Part shown: positions 8,345 through 16,627 of the stretch, in pieces
Layout of the letters: each line of letters begins with the position of its first letter
Numbering within the stretch: the first letter of the stretch is position 1
NCBI RefSeq assembly: GCF_030409215.1
Contig: NZ_JAUFPL010000017.1
Location: 398,820 to 462,819, forward strand
DNA from: Halomonas ramblicola
GTDB lineage: Bacteria; Pseudomonadota; Gammaproteobacteria; Pseudomonadales; Halomonadaceae
Length of the DNA stretch: 64,000 nt
Direction of reading: 5' to 3'
The notes under the pieces: generated by a model
Told to the model about the DNA's origin: nothing
The model's database searches: none
Seen by the model: the letters and a program-made list of their open reading frames with translations, nothing else
Made by a program: the position numbers and the translations under genes

Positions 8345-8382
8345 CGTGGAAACCAGCGTGGTTTTTCACCCCCCGGGCGTGA
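8345..8382 (-). promoter_or_regulatory. candidate SARP operator upstream of the cysteine synthase-glutaredoxin gene
   Basis: On the minus strand TCACG (8382-8378), CCACG (8361-8357) and CCACG (8349-8345) follow at 21- and 12-bp steps. The 21-bp-then-12-bp pattern, and the flanking bases CACGCCCG and GTGAAA, recur before the OsmC gene (11211-11261). The SARP gene at 8451 lies directly alongside. Binding is inferred. Confidence 0.45.
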
Positions 8383-8450
8383 GAATCGACGCCGGGGCCA
8401 CCGACCCGGCGGGCTATACTGCAAGGGGTCCCCACCAGGGGCATACGAAG

Positions 8451-10682
8451 ATGGCGCTGACCCTCAATCTGCTCGGCGAGCTCGAAGTGATTCGGGACGG
8501 CCAGCCCGTGGTGCTGCCGCCCTCCAGGAAGACCCGCGCCCTGCTCGCCTATCTCGCCCTGCATCCGCGCGCCCTGAGCCGCGAACACCTCTGCGACCTG
8601 CTCTGGGAACTGCCCGACGACCCGCGCGGTTCGCTGCGCTGGAGCCTCTCCAAGCTGCGCCGCCTGGTGGATACGCCGGGCCGAACGCGCCTGCGGGCCG
8701 ACCGCGCCGGCGTCGCCCTGGATACCTCCGATATGGATATCGATGTCAGCGACCTGCACGGGTTGCTGGCGGCGGGGCTGCAGCGGGCGGATACCCGGGA
8801 CCTGGAGGCCGCCGCCCAGCGCTATCGCGGCCCCTTCCTGGAAGGCCTGGAGCTCGACGCCTTCCACGACTTCCATGCCTGGTGCCTGGCCGAGCGCGAG
8901 TCGGCCATGCGCGCCCAAACGGCACTGCTCGCGGCCCTGGTCGAGCGCCTGCTGGCGACCCCCGAACGCGCCCTGCCCCATGCCCACGCCTGGGTGCGCC
9001 TCGCCCCCTTCGACGAGGCCGCGCGGGCACACCTGGTGCGGCTGCTGCTGGCCCTGCACCGTCCCCGGGAGGCCGAGCAGCAGCTGCAGCTGGGCATGCG
9101 CCTGCTCCGCGAGGCGGGCCTGTCGGCCGGCGGCGAGCTGCTACGCGCCTGGCGCGCGCCCCGGGCCGCCCCGCCCGGCGGCGAGCCCGAGGCCCCGGCG
9201 GCCCCCCTGGGTCCCGTGACCGAGCCCCCCGACGACGCGACCCTGGAGGTGCTGCGCTGGGCGGCCCTGCTCGCCCCCGGCCTCGACCCGGCGACCCTGG
9301 GTCGGGTCTCGGGGCTCGACACCAACCGCATCGGCGCCGCCCTGGAGGCGGCCGAGCGCCGCCAGTGGCTGGTCACCGGCGACGAGGGGCCGCGCTTCCC
9401 CCGCCAAGAACTGGTCGATGCCTTCTACGCCGGCATCTCCCCCACCCGGCGCCAGGCGATGCACCGGCGCATCGCCGAGTGGCTGGCCGAGGCGCCCCTC
9501 TACGACCTGGAGCATGCCGCCGATCTGGCCCACCACGCCCAGGCCAGCGGCGACCCCGAGCTGGCCGCCCGGGCGATGATCACCGCCGGGCGGCTCTGCC
9601 TGCGCATCTTCGCCAACGACGAGGCCCAGCGCTTCGCCCAGCGCGGCCTGGCCATGGCCGAGCGCCTCGCCGGCACCCGGGGCGTCTGCCTGGCCCTGGA
9701 ACTCCACGACATCCTCTACAGCGCGGCGCCCCTGGCGGACTGGGAGGCCGGCGCCGGCGAGGTGGTGGCCCTGGCCGAGCAGGCCCTGGAACACGGCGCC
9801 CTGGCCCATGCCCGGCTCGGCTACCAGTTGGCCAGCCATATCTGCTGGGCCCACGGCCAGTGGTCGGGGGCCCACGAGGAGGCCCTGCAGGCCGAGCGCG
9901 TGACCCGCTGCGCCGACGACCGCGAGCAGGTCATCGCCATGGCCGAGACGGCCCGCTGCCTGGCCATGCTGGAGCGCGACCTGGACCAGGCCGCCGAGAT
10001 GCTGGCCCAGGCCCGCGACCTGGCCAACCAACGCCACCTCAGCCACCCGGCCCTTCCCCTGGCCCAGGGCCTGCTCTGCCTCCACGCCGACCGCTTCGAC
10101 GAGGCGGAAAGGCACTTCCAGGACGCCCGCACCCTGTGCAAGGCCAGCGGCGACCGGCTGGGGGAGTTCCAGGCCCAGGAGTCGCTGCTGCTGATCGACC
10201 TGGAGCGCGACGACTATCCCCAGGCCCGGGAACGCTGCCGGGCACTCCTGGCCCTCGGCGAGCGCCTGCGCGACGGCAGCGAGGCCCCCTTCGCCGCCGC
10301 CGCCGAGGCGCTGTGCCACTACGCCCTGGAGGACGACGCCGGCCCCTTCGACGTCGCCCTGGTGACCCTGCGCCACGCCGACGCTCGCCACCGCCTGGCG
10401 CTGCTGCTGCTCCAGGCGGCGCGCCTCGACCTGGAGCGCGGGCGGATCGAGGCCGTCCGCGCCCGCGCCGTCGAGGCCCTGGAGCACGCCCGGGTGCTGG
10501 AGCGCCATAGCGAACAGCTGCTGGCCCTGACGCTGCTGGCCGAGGCCGCACGCCGCGGCGGCGACGCGGACGCCCGGCACCGCCATGCCGAGGCCGCCGC
10601 CGCGCTGCTGCCGGGACCGGTGGCCGGCTGGGCGAGGCGCCGCCACCGGGCCCTGGCGGCCGCCCCGGAGGACACGGGATGA
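8451..10682 (+). CDS. SARP/BTAD-type regulator with TPR-like C-terminus
   Basis: A 743-residue protein. Residues 1-95 form an OmpR-like winged helix of the SARP type (MALTLNLLGELEVIRDGQ, LLAYLALHP, RWSLSKLRRLV). Residues 95-230 form a bacterial transcriptional activator domain (YRGPFLEGLEL, HAWVRLAPFDEAARAHLVRLL). The remainder is Leu/Ala-rich helical repeats resembling TPRs; no Walker A motif is visible, so it lacks an ATPase module. The start ATG 8451 has only a weak GAAG site. TATACT at 8415-8420 is a possible -10. It overlaps the DUF4242 gene by four bases and heads a probable operon with OsmC and flavoprotein genes. SARPs usually activate genes through direct repeats at 11-bp spacing. 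Confidence 0.82.
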   Translation: MALTLNLLGELEVIRDGQPVVLPPSRKTRALLAYLALHPRALSREHLCDLLWELPDDPRGSLRWSLSKLRRLVDTPGRTRLRADRAGVALDTSDMDIDVSDLHGLLAAGLQRADTRDLEAAAQRYRGPFLEGLELDAFHDFHAWCLAERESAMRAQTALLAALVERLLATPERALPHAHAWVRLAPFDEAARAHLVRLLLALHRPREAEQQLQLGMRLLREAGLSAGGELLRAWRAPRAAPPGGEPEAPAAPLGPVTEPPDDATLEVLRWAALLAPGLDPATLGRVSGLDTNRIGAALEAAERRQWLVTGDEGPRFPRQELVDAFYAGISPTRRQAMHRRIAEWLAEAPLYDLEHAADLAHHAQASGDPELAARAMITAGRLCLRIFANDEAQRFAQRGLAMAERLAGTRGVCLALELHDILYSAAPLADWEAGAGEVVALAEQALEHGALAHARLGYQLASHICWAHGQWSGAHEEALQAERVTRCADDREQVIAMAETARCLAMLERDLDQAAEMLAQARDLANQRHLSHPALPLAQGLLCLHADRFDEAERHFQDARTLCKASGDRLGEFQAQESLLLIDLERDDYPQARERCRALLALGERLRDGSEAPFAAAAEALCHYALEDDAGPFDVALVTLRHADARHRLALLLLQAARLDLERGRIEAVRARAVEALEHARVLERHSEQLLALTLLAEAARRGGDADARHRHAEAAAALLPGPVAGWARRRHRALAAAPEDTG

Positions 10683-11227
10683 TCGATCTCTTCCTGGAGC
10701 GACGCTTCGCCCGCCCCCTCGAACCGGCGCTGGTGACGTCGCTGACCCTCGCCGCCCAGGACTGCTTCGACCGGCACCGGGTCGCCTGGCAGGAGAGCCT
10801 GCTGGCCCGGGACGGCCAGCGCCTGCTCTGCCACTTCCAGTCCCCGGACCTGGAATCGGCGCGCCTCGGCCTGCGCCAGGCCGGGGCAGACATCCGTACC
10901 CTGTGGGCCGGCAGCGTCCATACGGCCCCGCTGCCGCATGAGGCGCCCCCGGCCGAGCCCAACGTGGTGGTGGAGCGCCGCTTCGCCGCCCCGGTCAGCC
11001 TGGCGGCGATCCAGGCCCTGGAGGATGCCGGCGCCGCCTGCCTGCACAACCACCGGGTGCGTTTCCTGTGCACCTTCTTCGCCGCGGACCGCCGGCGCAT
11101 GCACTGCCTCTACCGGGCACCGGATGCCGAGTCGGTGCGCCTGGCCCAGCGCCAGGCCGGCATGCCGGTGACGCGTATCTGGGCCTGCCGGCGCATCCTG
11201 CCACCCGCTTCCACGCCCGCGGCGTGA
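10679..11227 (+). CDS. tandem DUF4242-like protein (two repeats)
   Basis: A 182-residue protein made of two related halves of about 80 residues: MIDLFLERRFARPL..ALVTSLTLAAQDCF and VVVERRFAAPVSLAAIQALEDAGAAC. Each half has the ferredoxin-like pattern of DUF4242, a family that includes a nickel-binding actinobacterial protein. The recurring phrase 'sPDlESaRLglRQAGa' ends each half (SPDLESARLGLRQAGAD; APDAESVRLAQRQAGM). It is translationally coupled to the SARP gene (ATGA overlap). Role unknown; metal binding is only suggested by the family. Confidence 0.65.
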   Translation: MIDLFLERRFARPLEPALVTSLTLAAQDCFDRHRVAWQESLLARDGQRLLCHFQSPDLESARLGLRQAGADIRTLWAGSVHTAPLPHEAPPAEPNVVVERRFAAPVSLAAIQALEDAGAACLHNHRVRFLCTFFAADRRRMHCLYRAPDAESVRLAQRQAGMPVTRIWACRRILPPASTPAA

Positions 11228-11261
11228 AATACCACGTCCTCTCCCACGCTGGGTCCCACGC
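11211..11261 (+). promoter_or_regulatory. candidate SARP operator upstream of the OsmC-flavoprotein pair
   Basis: CCACG occurs at 11211, 11232, 11244 and 11256, with steps of 21, 12 and 12 bp. The last two are within the exact 8-mer repeat TCCCACGC. The array overlaps the end of the DUF4242 gene and ends 75 bp before the OsmC ATG. The same 21/12 layout is found at 8345-8382. The regulator encoded at 8451 is the natural candidate to bind both. Confidence 0.45.
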
Positions 11262-11335
11262 GGCGGGCCCAGTCTCGTCCTTGACCGCTGAGGTCACCCA
11301 CGACGAATCCCGACAACGAGGCGAGGAGAGATCCC

Positions 11336-11896
11336 ATGCACACCGCCACTGCCACCATCGACAACGGCGTCAACGTCACCGCCCTTCTCGACGCCCGCGA
11401 GGCCCTGGCCCAGGCCCCCGAGGCCGCCCGCTTCACCTGGCGCGCCCACTGCGACTGGGTCAGCGGCACCCACAGCCACATCGCCGTGGAGGACTTCCAC
11501 GGCCTCGGCGAGACCCAGCACCACAAGTCAGGCGTCACCTTCGACGTGGACCACCCCGAGGTGTTCGCCGCCGAGGATCACGGCCCCACCCCGGTGGAAT
11601 ACGTGCTGGTCGGCCTGGCCGGCTGCCTCACCGCCGGCATCGCCGCCGTGGCCCAGAACCGCGGCATCCAGCTGCGCTCGGTCAGGGCCAGGGTAGAGGG
11701 CAGCATGGACATCCAGGGGATCCTGGGCATGGACCCCGAGGTGCGCAACGGCTTCGACGACGTCCGCGTGGTCTACGAGATCGACGCCGACGCCAGCCGC
11801 GCGGAGATCGAGGCGCTGGTCGCCCAGTCCCAGAAGCGTTCGGCGGTCTACGACCTGCTCACCAATCCCACCCAGGTCCGAGTGGAGGTGGCATGA
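11336..11896 (+). CDS. OsmC family protein
   Basis: A 186-residue OsmC/Ohr-fold protein. The family core is seen in GPTPVEYVLVGLAGCLTAGI, where the cysteine of the peroxidatic site (C in AGCLTAG) is present, and in the second part with a MDIQGILGMD segment. OsmC proteins reduce organic hydroperoxides with cysteine thiols. The ATG has GAGGAGAGAT upstream. The stop overlaps the next start by four bases (ATGA), coupling it to the flavoprotein. Confidence 0.9.
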   Translation: MHTATATIDNGVNVTALLDAREALAQAPEAARFTWRAHCDWVSGTHSHIAVEDFHGLGETQHHKSGVTFDVDHPEVFAAEDHGPTPVEYVLVGLAGCLTAGIAAVAQNRGIQLRSVRARVEGSMDIQGILGMDPEVRNGFDDVRVVYEIDADASRAEIEALVAQSQKRSAVYDLLTNPTQVRVEVA

Positions 11897-13212
11897 TCCC
11901 CGCGGCCTCGCGCCCGCCGCGTCGCCCGGCCCGCGCCGTGACCGTCGTGGTCATCGGCGCGGGGTACGCCGGGCTCGCCATGGGCCACCATCTGGCGCGG
12001 CGCGGTATCGACCATGTGCTCCTCGAGCGCGGCGAGGTGGCCAACGCCTGGCGCCACCAGCGCTGGGACTCGCTGCACCTGCTCACCCCCAACTGGGAGT
12101 GCCGGCTGCCCGGGCGGGCCTACGCGGGCCCGGACCCCGACGGCTACATGGGCATGCCGGAGCTCATCGCCTTCCTGGACGACTACGCCCGGCGTCTGGC
12201 CTCGCCAATCCACACCGGCACCCGGGTGACGGCGGTGCGGGCCGACGAAGACGGCTACCGGGTGGAGACCGACCGCGGGATGTGGCACTGCCGGGCAGTG
12301 GTGATCGCCACCGGCGCCTGCCAGGTGCCGGTGGTGCCCGCTCTGGCCGAGGCCCTCCCGCCCTGGATCACCAGCCTGACGCCGCTGGCCTATCGCCGTC
12401 CGGACCGGCTCCCGCCGGGCGGGGTGCTGGTGGTGGGCGCCTCGGCCAGCGGCGTGCAGCTGGCCGACGAGCTCCGGCGCAGCGGCCGGCCGGTGACCCT
12501 GGCGGTGGGCGAGCACCTGCGCCTGCCCCGCCGCTACCGCGGCCGCGACATCGAATGGTGGCTGGATGCCGCCGGCCTGCTCGACCAGCGCTTCGACGAG
12601 GTGGAGGACATCGCCCGGGCGCGACGCCTGCCCTCGCCCCAGCTGGTGGGCGGCCCCACGCCCCGCGACCTGGACCTCAACACCCTGAGCACGAAGGGCG
12701 TGCGCCTGGCGGGACGCCTGGCGGGCCTGGCCGGCACCCGGCTGCAGTTCGCCGGCTCATTGGCGATGCACTGCACCTCGGCGGACCTCAAGCTGGGCCG
12801 GCTGCTCGACAACCTCGACGCCTGGGCGCTGGCCCACGGCTGGCACGACGCCCTGCCCGCCCCCGAGCGCCCGCCACCCACGCGGCTGCCCTCGCGGCCC
12901 TGCCTGGGCCTCGACCTGGCCGACGGCGAGATCCAGACGGTGCTCTGGGCCACCGGCTTCCGGCCCGACTTCTCCTGGCTGCGGGTGCCGGTGTTCGATG
13001 CCAGGGGCCGCCTGCGTCACCATGGCGGCGTGGTGGCGGCCCCGGGGCTCTACGTCATGGGCCTGCCGTTCCTGCGCCGGCGCAAGTCGGGCAGTCTCTA
13101 CGGCGCCGCCGACGACGCCCGCGAGCTCGGCGACCACCTGGCCGCCTGGCTGGCCCGGGGCCACCGCCATGGCCCGATGCCCCGGGGATTGCCCACCGGG
13201 ATCACCGCCTGA
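11893..13212 (+). CDS. FAD-dependent oxidoreductase of the flavin-containing monooxygenase type
   Basis: A 439-residue flavoprotein. The FAD-binding Rossmann motif is VVIGAGYAGLAMGHHLARRG (about 19-38). The second nucleotide (NADPH) motif is VLVVGASASGVQLADEL near residue 180, and ATGFRPDFSW is the late FMO/CzcO-like signature. A cysteine-rich redox motif is absent. It is a putative single-component monooxygenase or reductase of unknown substrate. Coupling to OsmC suggests a role with peroxides or thiols. A hairpin 13 bp after the stop probably ends the unit. Confidence 0.85.
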   Translation: MIPAASRPPRRPARAVTVVVIGAGYAGLAMGHHLARRGIDHVLLERGEVANAWRHQRWDSLHLLTPNWECRLPGRAYAGPDPDGYMGMPELIAFLDDYARRLASPIHTGTRVTAVRADEDGYRVETDRGMWHCRAVVIATGACQVPVVPALAEALPPWITSLTPLAYRRPDRLPPGGVLVVGASASGVQLADELRRSGRPVTLAVGEHLRLPRRYRGRDIEWWLDAAGLLDQRFDEVEDIARARRLPSPQLVGGPTPRDLDLNTLSTKGVRLAGRLAGLAGTRLQFAGSLAMHCTSADLKLGRLLDNLDAWALAHGWHDALPAPERPPPTRLPSRPCLGLDLADGEIQTVLWATGFRPDFSWLRVPVFDARGRLRHHGGVVAAPGLYVMGLPFLRRRKSGSLYGAADDARELGDHLAAWLARGHRHGPMPRGLPTGITA

Positions 13213-13225
13213 CTCTCACCCTCTT

Positions 13226-13252
13226 ACGCGCCGGTCCGTTCGGCCGGCGCGT
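13226..13252. terminator. hairpin after the OsmC-flavoprotein unit
   Basis: Perfect 9-bp arms ACGCGCCGG and CCGGCGCGT around a 9-base loop, shortly after the stop codon. No T-run follows, so it is a candidate terminator only. Confidence 0.45.
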
Positions 13253-13397
13253 CCCTGGCCTTCCCCAGCACGACGGCGGCGTCCGGCCACTATACTGGCT
13301 GGGCGAGGAGCCATCGGGCCCTCGGGGAGTCGCGCCAGGGCGGCGGCCTTCCCCCATCCCTGCAGGGATTGCCGGTTGTCGAGCGACGAGGCAGACC

Positions 13398-16300
13398 ATG
13401 TTGGACATTCGCCTGCTGGGCGAACAGCGAGTCGTGGATGCCGGAACGCCGATCGACGCGCTGCGCTCGCCACGGCTACAGGCCCTGCTGGCCTACCTGG
13501 TGATCCATGCCGGGACACCGCAGGGCCGCCAGCATCTGGCCGCTGTCTTCTGGCCCGACTCCAGCGAGGCCCAGGCACGCACCAACCTGCGCCGCGAACT
13601 GCACCAGCTGCGCGCCGCCCTGCCGGATGCCGGGCGCTGCCTCGCCGTGGAGGCCCACAGCCTCTGCTGGCGCGAGGATGCCCCCTGCCACCTCGACCTG
13701 CTCGCCTTCCGCCGGACCGCCGCCGAGGCCGAAGCCGCGACGGACGACGACGCCTTCCTGACCGCCGCACGCCAGGCACTGGATGCCTATGGCGGCGACC
13801 TGTTGCCCGGCCTCTACGACGACTGGGTACTCGAGGAACGCGAACGCCTGCGCCAGCGCTGCATCGCCCTGCTCGACCGCCTGGCCGCCACCCTGGCCGG
13901 ACAGGGCCGGCTGCCGGCGGCGCTGGAGCCTGCCCGGCGCCGAGTGGAACTCGAGCCCCTCGAGGAGTCCGGCTATCGGGCCCTGATGCGGCTGCAGGCA
14001 CTCGCCGGCGACCGGGCCATGGCGCTGCGCACCGGTCAGCGCTGCGCCACCCTCCTGGCACGCACCCTGGGCGTCGAGCCCTCCGCCGAGACCCTGGCCC
14101 TCTACGAGGAACTCTCCCACCCCGTCGAGCCGCGTCTGGCCGTGGCGCCGGCCCTGCGCCAGGCGCCGCCGCTGATCGGCCGCGACACCGAGCTGGACGT
14201 GCTCGAGTCCGCCTGGGCCCGGGTCGCCCAGGGGCCGCGCCTGATCGTGATCGCCGGCGAGGCCGGGGTGGGCAAGTCGCGCCTGGCCGCGGAGCTCGCC
14301 CACCCCATCCAGCAGCGTGGCGCGCCGGTGGCCCAGGCACGCTGCTTCTCCTCCCAGGCCCGTCTGGCGCTCGCCCCGGTGGTCGAATGGCTGCGCAGCG
14401 CGGCGTTGCGACCGGGCATCGACCAGCTGGCGCCGACCTGGCGCCAGGAGGTCGGCCGGCTGGTCCCCGAGCTGGGCACCGGCCCGGCCTCGGCCCCGGC
14501 ACCCCTCGCCGATGCCTGGCAGCGCCGCCAGTTCTTCGAAGGGCTGGCGCGTGCGATCCTCGCCGCCGGACGGTCCACGCTGCTGGTGCTCGACGACCTG
14601 CAATGGTGCGACGGTGAGACCCTGGCCTGGCTCGAGGTGCTGCTCCACCTGGAACCGGCCGCGCCCCTGCTGCTGGTCGCCACCCTGCGCAGCGAGGAGT
14701 TCGACGACAACCTCGAGCTGGTGGCCTGCTGCCGACGCCTCCAGGCCCAGGGGCTGCTCCAGCGCCTGGAGCTCGCGCCCCTCGAGGCACGCCAGACCGC
14801 CGAGCTCGCCGCCACCCTGCACGAAGCCCCGCTCGACGCCTCGGAGGCGCGTCGATTGCAGGCACGCACCGGCGGCTTCCCCTTGTTCGTGGTCGAATCG
14901 CTGCGCGAAGGCGGGACACGACCGTCACGTATCGAGGCGATCCTGGACCAGCGGCTCGCGCGACTCGGTCCCGCCGCGGAAGAGTTGATCGGGCTGGCGG
15001 CCGCCCTGGGACGGGACTTCTCCCTCGACCTGCTGGCCACCGCCAGCGAGCTCGACGAGGCCAGCCTGCGAGGCGCCATCGACGAGCTGTGGCAACGACG
15101 GCTGCTGTGCGAACACGCCCCGTCCACCTATGACTTCGCCCACGACCTGCTCCGCGAGGCCGCCTATCGCCGGCTCACCCCGCCGCACCGCCGGCTGCTG
15201 CACCGCCGCCTGGCCATCGCCCTGGAACGCACCCTGAGTGACGAAGGCTCCACGCTGGCGGCCCAGGTCGCCGAACAGTTCGAGGCCGGGGGCCAGCCCG
15301 AGCGGGCGATCCACTATCACGCCCTCGCTGCCGAGGCCGCCACCGCGGTGTTCGCCCTCGCCGACGCCATCCGCCATTACGACCGGGCGCTCGCGCTGCT
15401 GGCCGAGCAGCCGCCCGGTGCGACGCGCGACCGGCGCGAGCTGGCCCTCTGCGAGGCACTGGTCTCGCCCCTTGCCGCCCTGCGCGGCTATGCGGCCCCG
15501 CCGGTCGGCGACACCATCGAGCGCAGCGTCGCATTGGGCGAACGCCTCGGCGAGACCACGGAAACCGCCCGCGGCCGGGCCGCCCTGTGCTGGCACCGCT
15601 TCGTTCAGGGGCGGATGCAGGAGGCCGCGGACCTGGCGCAGTGCCTGGCGGCTCCCCAGACCCGCGCCGGCTGGCGCCGCCAGGCGCTGTCGCTACCGCT
15701 GTTCGGCCTCGGCCGGCACCAGGAGGCACTGGATTGCCTCCAGGGTGACGAGCCGGAGGCGGAAGACGATGACCGCCACCTGTTCGGTTTCCACGCCACG
15801 GTGCTGGTGCGTGGCGCCGAGGCGCACCTGCACTGGCTGGTGGGGCAGGCCGACAAGGCGGCAGAGACGGCGACCTCCGCCCTGCGCCTGGCCGCCGCTT
15901 CCGGCCAGCCCTTCGAGGCGGCGATCGCCCACGGCTACGCGGCGATCACCTACCACCTGCTCGGCGATCGCGAACGCACCGACGAGCACGCCGCCACTCT
16001 GCGCCGCCACTGCACGCGCTACGGCTTCGCCTACTACGGCGAGTGGGGCCGGATCCTGGCCGGTCGCCTGACCGGCGGCGCGGCCGGCGAGGCCCTCATC
16101 CGCCAGGGCATCGAGCGACTGCACCAGCAACACGCCGGGGCGCGCATGCCGTTCTGGCTCGCCCTGCTCGCCGAGGTGCTGGTCGAGACCGACCGCCCCG
16201 ACGAGGCGGGCCGGGTCCTCGGCGAGGCACGCGACTGGGCCGAGACCTACGGCGACTACTGGTGGCTTCCGGAACTCTGGCGCCTCGACGCCGCCTCCTG

Positions 16301-16532
16301 CCCGTCGGGCGAGGCCGAGGAGCGCCTCCGGCGAGCCCTGGCGATCGCCACCCAGCAGGGCGCCCTGGCGTTGCAGCTGCGGGCCGCCCTCGACCTGGCC
16401 CACCGCCACCTCACCGCGGGGCGCCACGAAGCAGCCCGCGACCTGCTCGGCCCCCTGCGCGGGCGAGCCGCCGACTGCAACCCCGCCGAACTGGCCGCCC
16501 TCGACGCCCTGCTCGAGCGTACCCGCGCCTGA
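13398..16532 (+). CDS. large SARP/BTAD-AAA ATPase-TPR regulator
   Basis: A 1044-residue AfsR-like regulator. Residues 1-95 are a SARP winged helix (MLDIRLLGEQRVV, TNLRRELHQLRAAL). Residues 95-240 are the BTAD domain ending in RTLGVEPSAETLALYEEL. Residues 260-560 form a STAND-type ATPase with Walker A GEAGVGKSRLA and Walker B TLLVLDDLQWCD. The rest is TPR-like helical repeats (about 600-1044). The start ATG 13398 was chosen by the winged-helix N-terminus; TATACT at 13291-13296 is a possible -10. It sits 95 bp upstream of an FAD-linked oxidase whose promoter has three perfect heptamer repeats at 11-bp spacing, the likely target. Confidence 0.87.
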   Translation: MLDIRLLGEQRVVDAGTPIDALRSPRLQALLAYLVIHAGTPQGRQHLAAVFWPDSSEAQARTNLRRELHQLRAALPDAGRCLAVEAHSLCWREDAPCHLDLLAFRRTAAEAEAATDDDAFLTAARQALDAYGGDLLPGLYDDWVLEERERLRQRCIALLDRLAATLAGQGRLPAALEPARRRVELEPLEESGYRALMRLQALAGDRAMALRTGQRCATLLARTLGVEPSAETLALYEELSHPVEPRLAVAPALRQAPPLIGRDTELDVLESAWARVAQGPRLIVIAGEAGVGKSRLAAELAHPIQQRGAPVAQARCFSSQARLALAPVVEWLRSAALRPGIDQLAPTWRQEVGRLVPELGTGPASAPAPLADAWQRRQFFEGLARAILAAGRSTLLVLDDLQWCDGETLAWLEVLLHLEPAAPLLLVATLRSEEFDDNLELVACCRRLQAQGLLQRLELAPLEARQTAELAATLHEAPLDASEARRLQARTGGFPLFVVESLREGGTRPSRIEAILDQRLARLGPAAEELIGLAAALGRDFSLDLLATASELDEASLRGAIDELWQRRLLCEHAPSTYDFAHDLLREAAYRRLTPPHRRLLHRRLAIALERTLSDEGSTLAAQVAEQFEAGGQPERAIHYHALAAEAATAVFALADAIRHYDRALALLAEQPPGATRDRRELALCEALVSPLAALRGYAAPPVGDTIERSVALGERLGETTETARGRAALCWHRFVQGRMQEAADLAQCLAAPQTRAGWRRQALSLPLFGLGRHQEALDCLQGDEPEAEDDDRHLFGFHATVLVRGAEAHLHWLVGQADKAAETATSALRLAAASGQPFEAAIAHGYAAITYHLLGDRERTDEHAATLRRHCTRYGFAYYGEWGRILAGRLTGGAAGEALIRQGIERLHQQHAGARMPFWLALLAEVLVETDRPDEAGRVLGEARDWAETYGDYWWLPELWRLDAASCPSGEAEERLRRALAIATQQGALALQLRAALDLAHRHLTAGRHEAARDLLGPLRGRAADCNPAELAALDALLERTRA

Positions 16533-16551
16533 AACACGCCACCCCCTCCCG

Positions 16552-16590
16552 CGAACGCCTCCCGAACGCTGAGCGAACGCCGCCTAGTCC
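16552..16590 (+). promoter_or_regulatory. three-heptamer SARP-type operator before the FAD-linked oxidase
   Basis: CGAACGC occurs at 16552, 16563 and 16574: three identical heptamers, each separated by exactly four bases (11-bp period), followed by TAGTCC as a possible -10 at 16585. This is the layout described for SARP binding sites. It lies between the SARP-ATPase gene and the oxidase gene. Confidence 0.65.
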
Positions 16591-16627
16591 ATGCTCGAGT
16601 CTCCGGACGAACCCTCAGGAGGCATCC

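Noticed and set aside
6790..8382. 530-codon plus-strand open frame opposite the cysteine synthase-glutaredoxin gene
   Set aside because: High-G+C shadow of a clearly recognisable gene on the minus strand.
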